Assembly: GCA_022573605.1 (NCBI GenBank)
Contig: JACZTQ010000237.1
Location: 1 to 5,204, forward strand
Reading direction: 5' to 3'
DNA from: Pseudomonadota bacterium
Lineage (GTDB): Bacteria; Pseudomonadota; Alphaproteobacteria; Rhodobacterales; Rhodobacteraceae
Length of the DNA stretch: 5,204 nt
Shown: positions 4,719-5,204 of the stretch, in pieces
Layout of the letters: each line of letters begins with the position of its first letter
Position numbering within the stretch: position 1 is the first letter of the stretch
The notes under the pieces: model-generated
What the model was told of the DNA's origin: nothing
Database searches by the model: none
Seen by the model: only the letters and a program-made list of their open reading frames with translations
Position numbers and translations under genes: made by a program

Positions 4719-5204
4719 ATGCGCCCGTTCCTGAGACGTCTCGCCCTCGCCCTGCCAGCGCTCGCCATGCTCGCCGCCGCGCCCCAGGCCGCCGCCTTCT
4801 GCGGGTTTTTCGTCGCCAAGGGGGATGCCAGGCTGTTCAACGAAGCCTCCAAGGTGGTCATGGTGCGCGACGGCAACCGCACCGTGATCACCATGGTCAG
4901 CGATTTTGAGGGCGAGGTCAGCGACTTCGCCATGGTGGTGCCCGCGCCGATGGTGCTCGCGCGCGAGCAGATCCATGTCACCGAGAACGCGGTGGTCGAG
5001 CATCTCGACGCCTACTCCGCCCCCCGGCTGGTCGAGTATTTCGACCCCGACCCGTGCCAGCCCATCGTGGTGCTGGAGCGGATGATGGCGCTTGGCGCGC
5101 AGGCCCCGGTGGCGATGGCGGACGGCGCGCGCAACAAGGCGCTCGGCGTCACCATCGAGGCCCGGTACCTGGTCGGCGAATACGACATCCTGATCCTGTC
5201 GGCG
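4719..5204 (+). CDS. Exported DUF2330 domain protein, 3' truncated by the window end
   Basis: The first 162 codons of a gene that runs off the window. The ATG at 4719 has a strong Shine-Dalgarno, AAGGAG (4706-4711), 7 nt upstream. Residues 1-26 are a Sec signal peptide: an RPFLRR basic end, an alanine/leucine core and an AAA cleavage site, with no lipobox. The mature protein begins FCGFFVAKGDARLFNEAS, the typical opening of DUF2330 proteins. It continues with conserved stretches such as VVMVRDGNRTVITM (46-59), FAMVVPAPMVL (70-80) and HLDAYSAPRLVEYFDPDPC (95-113). Cys28 and Cys113 might form a disulphide. The family has no established biochemical function; some members end in a transmembrane segment, which cannot be checked here. 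The gene is divergent from the histidine-rich cytochrome gene, and the pair may share regulation. Confidence 0.87.
   Translation, partial: MRPFLRRLALALPALAMLAAAPQAAAFCGFFVAKGDARLFNEASKVVMVRDGNRTVITMVSDFEGEVSDFAMVVPAPMVLAREQIHVTENAVVEHLDAYSAPRLVEYFDPDPCQPIVVLERMMALGAQAPVAMADGARNKALGVTIEARYLVGEYDILILSA

Noticed and set aside
4424..5003. Minus-strand frames opposite the DUF2330 gene
   Set aside because: They are antisense to a gene with a strong ribosome-binding site, a signal peptide and family conservation, and show no domain of their own.

Overview
This GC-rich window, with strong GC bias at third codon positions, looks like chromosomal DNA of an alphaproteobacterium, probably from the Rhodospirillales/Rhodobacterales range. 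The main clues are a class I (archaeal-type) lysyl-tRNA synthetase, short GCCCCGG-type intergenic palindromes, an FNR-type box in front of a c-type cytochrome gene, and a TerB-like/GST gene pair. The genus cannot be fixed from the sequence alone. No rRNA, tRNA, CRISPR array, insertion sequence or phage gene was seen.

Layout. (1) 1-255 (+): the 3' end of an O6-alkylguanine-DNA alkyltransferase gene, followed by two small palindromes (263-292, 322-341). (2) 427-666 (+): a 79-residue single-span membrane protein with a four-cysteine, zinc-ribbon-like tail, apparently leaderless behind a sigma70-like promoter. Its last codons and stop lie inside a large inverted repeat (654-735) that separates it from the next, convergent gene. 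(3) 752-2365 (-): lysK, class I lysyl-tRNA synthetase. (4) 2366-2478: a divergent intergenic region where two promoter-like elements interdigitate. (5) 2479-2904 and 2901-3632 (+): a TerB-like protein and a glutathione S-transferase-family protein, joined by a GTGA stop/start overlap that a 13-bp tandem duplication has expanded. (6) 3648-4424 (-): an exported c-type cytochrome with eight GHxxxxx heptads encoded by a 21-bp minisatellite, tail-to-tail with the GST gene across 15 bp. (7) 4425-4718: a divergent regulatory region with a perfect FNR-type palindrome. (8) 4719 to the window end (+): the N-terminal part of an exported DUF2330 protein.

How the genes fit together. The left part is housekeeping and repair (alkylation repair, tRNA charging). 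The TerB/GST pair is probably translated as one operon. The right part is the most distinctive: a histidine-rich periplasmic cytochrome c under likely oxygen-responsive control, divergent from an exported protein of unknown function. A joint role in periplasmic redox or metal handling is inference only.
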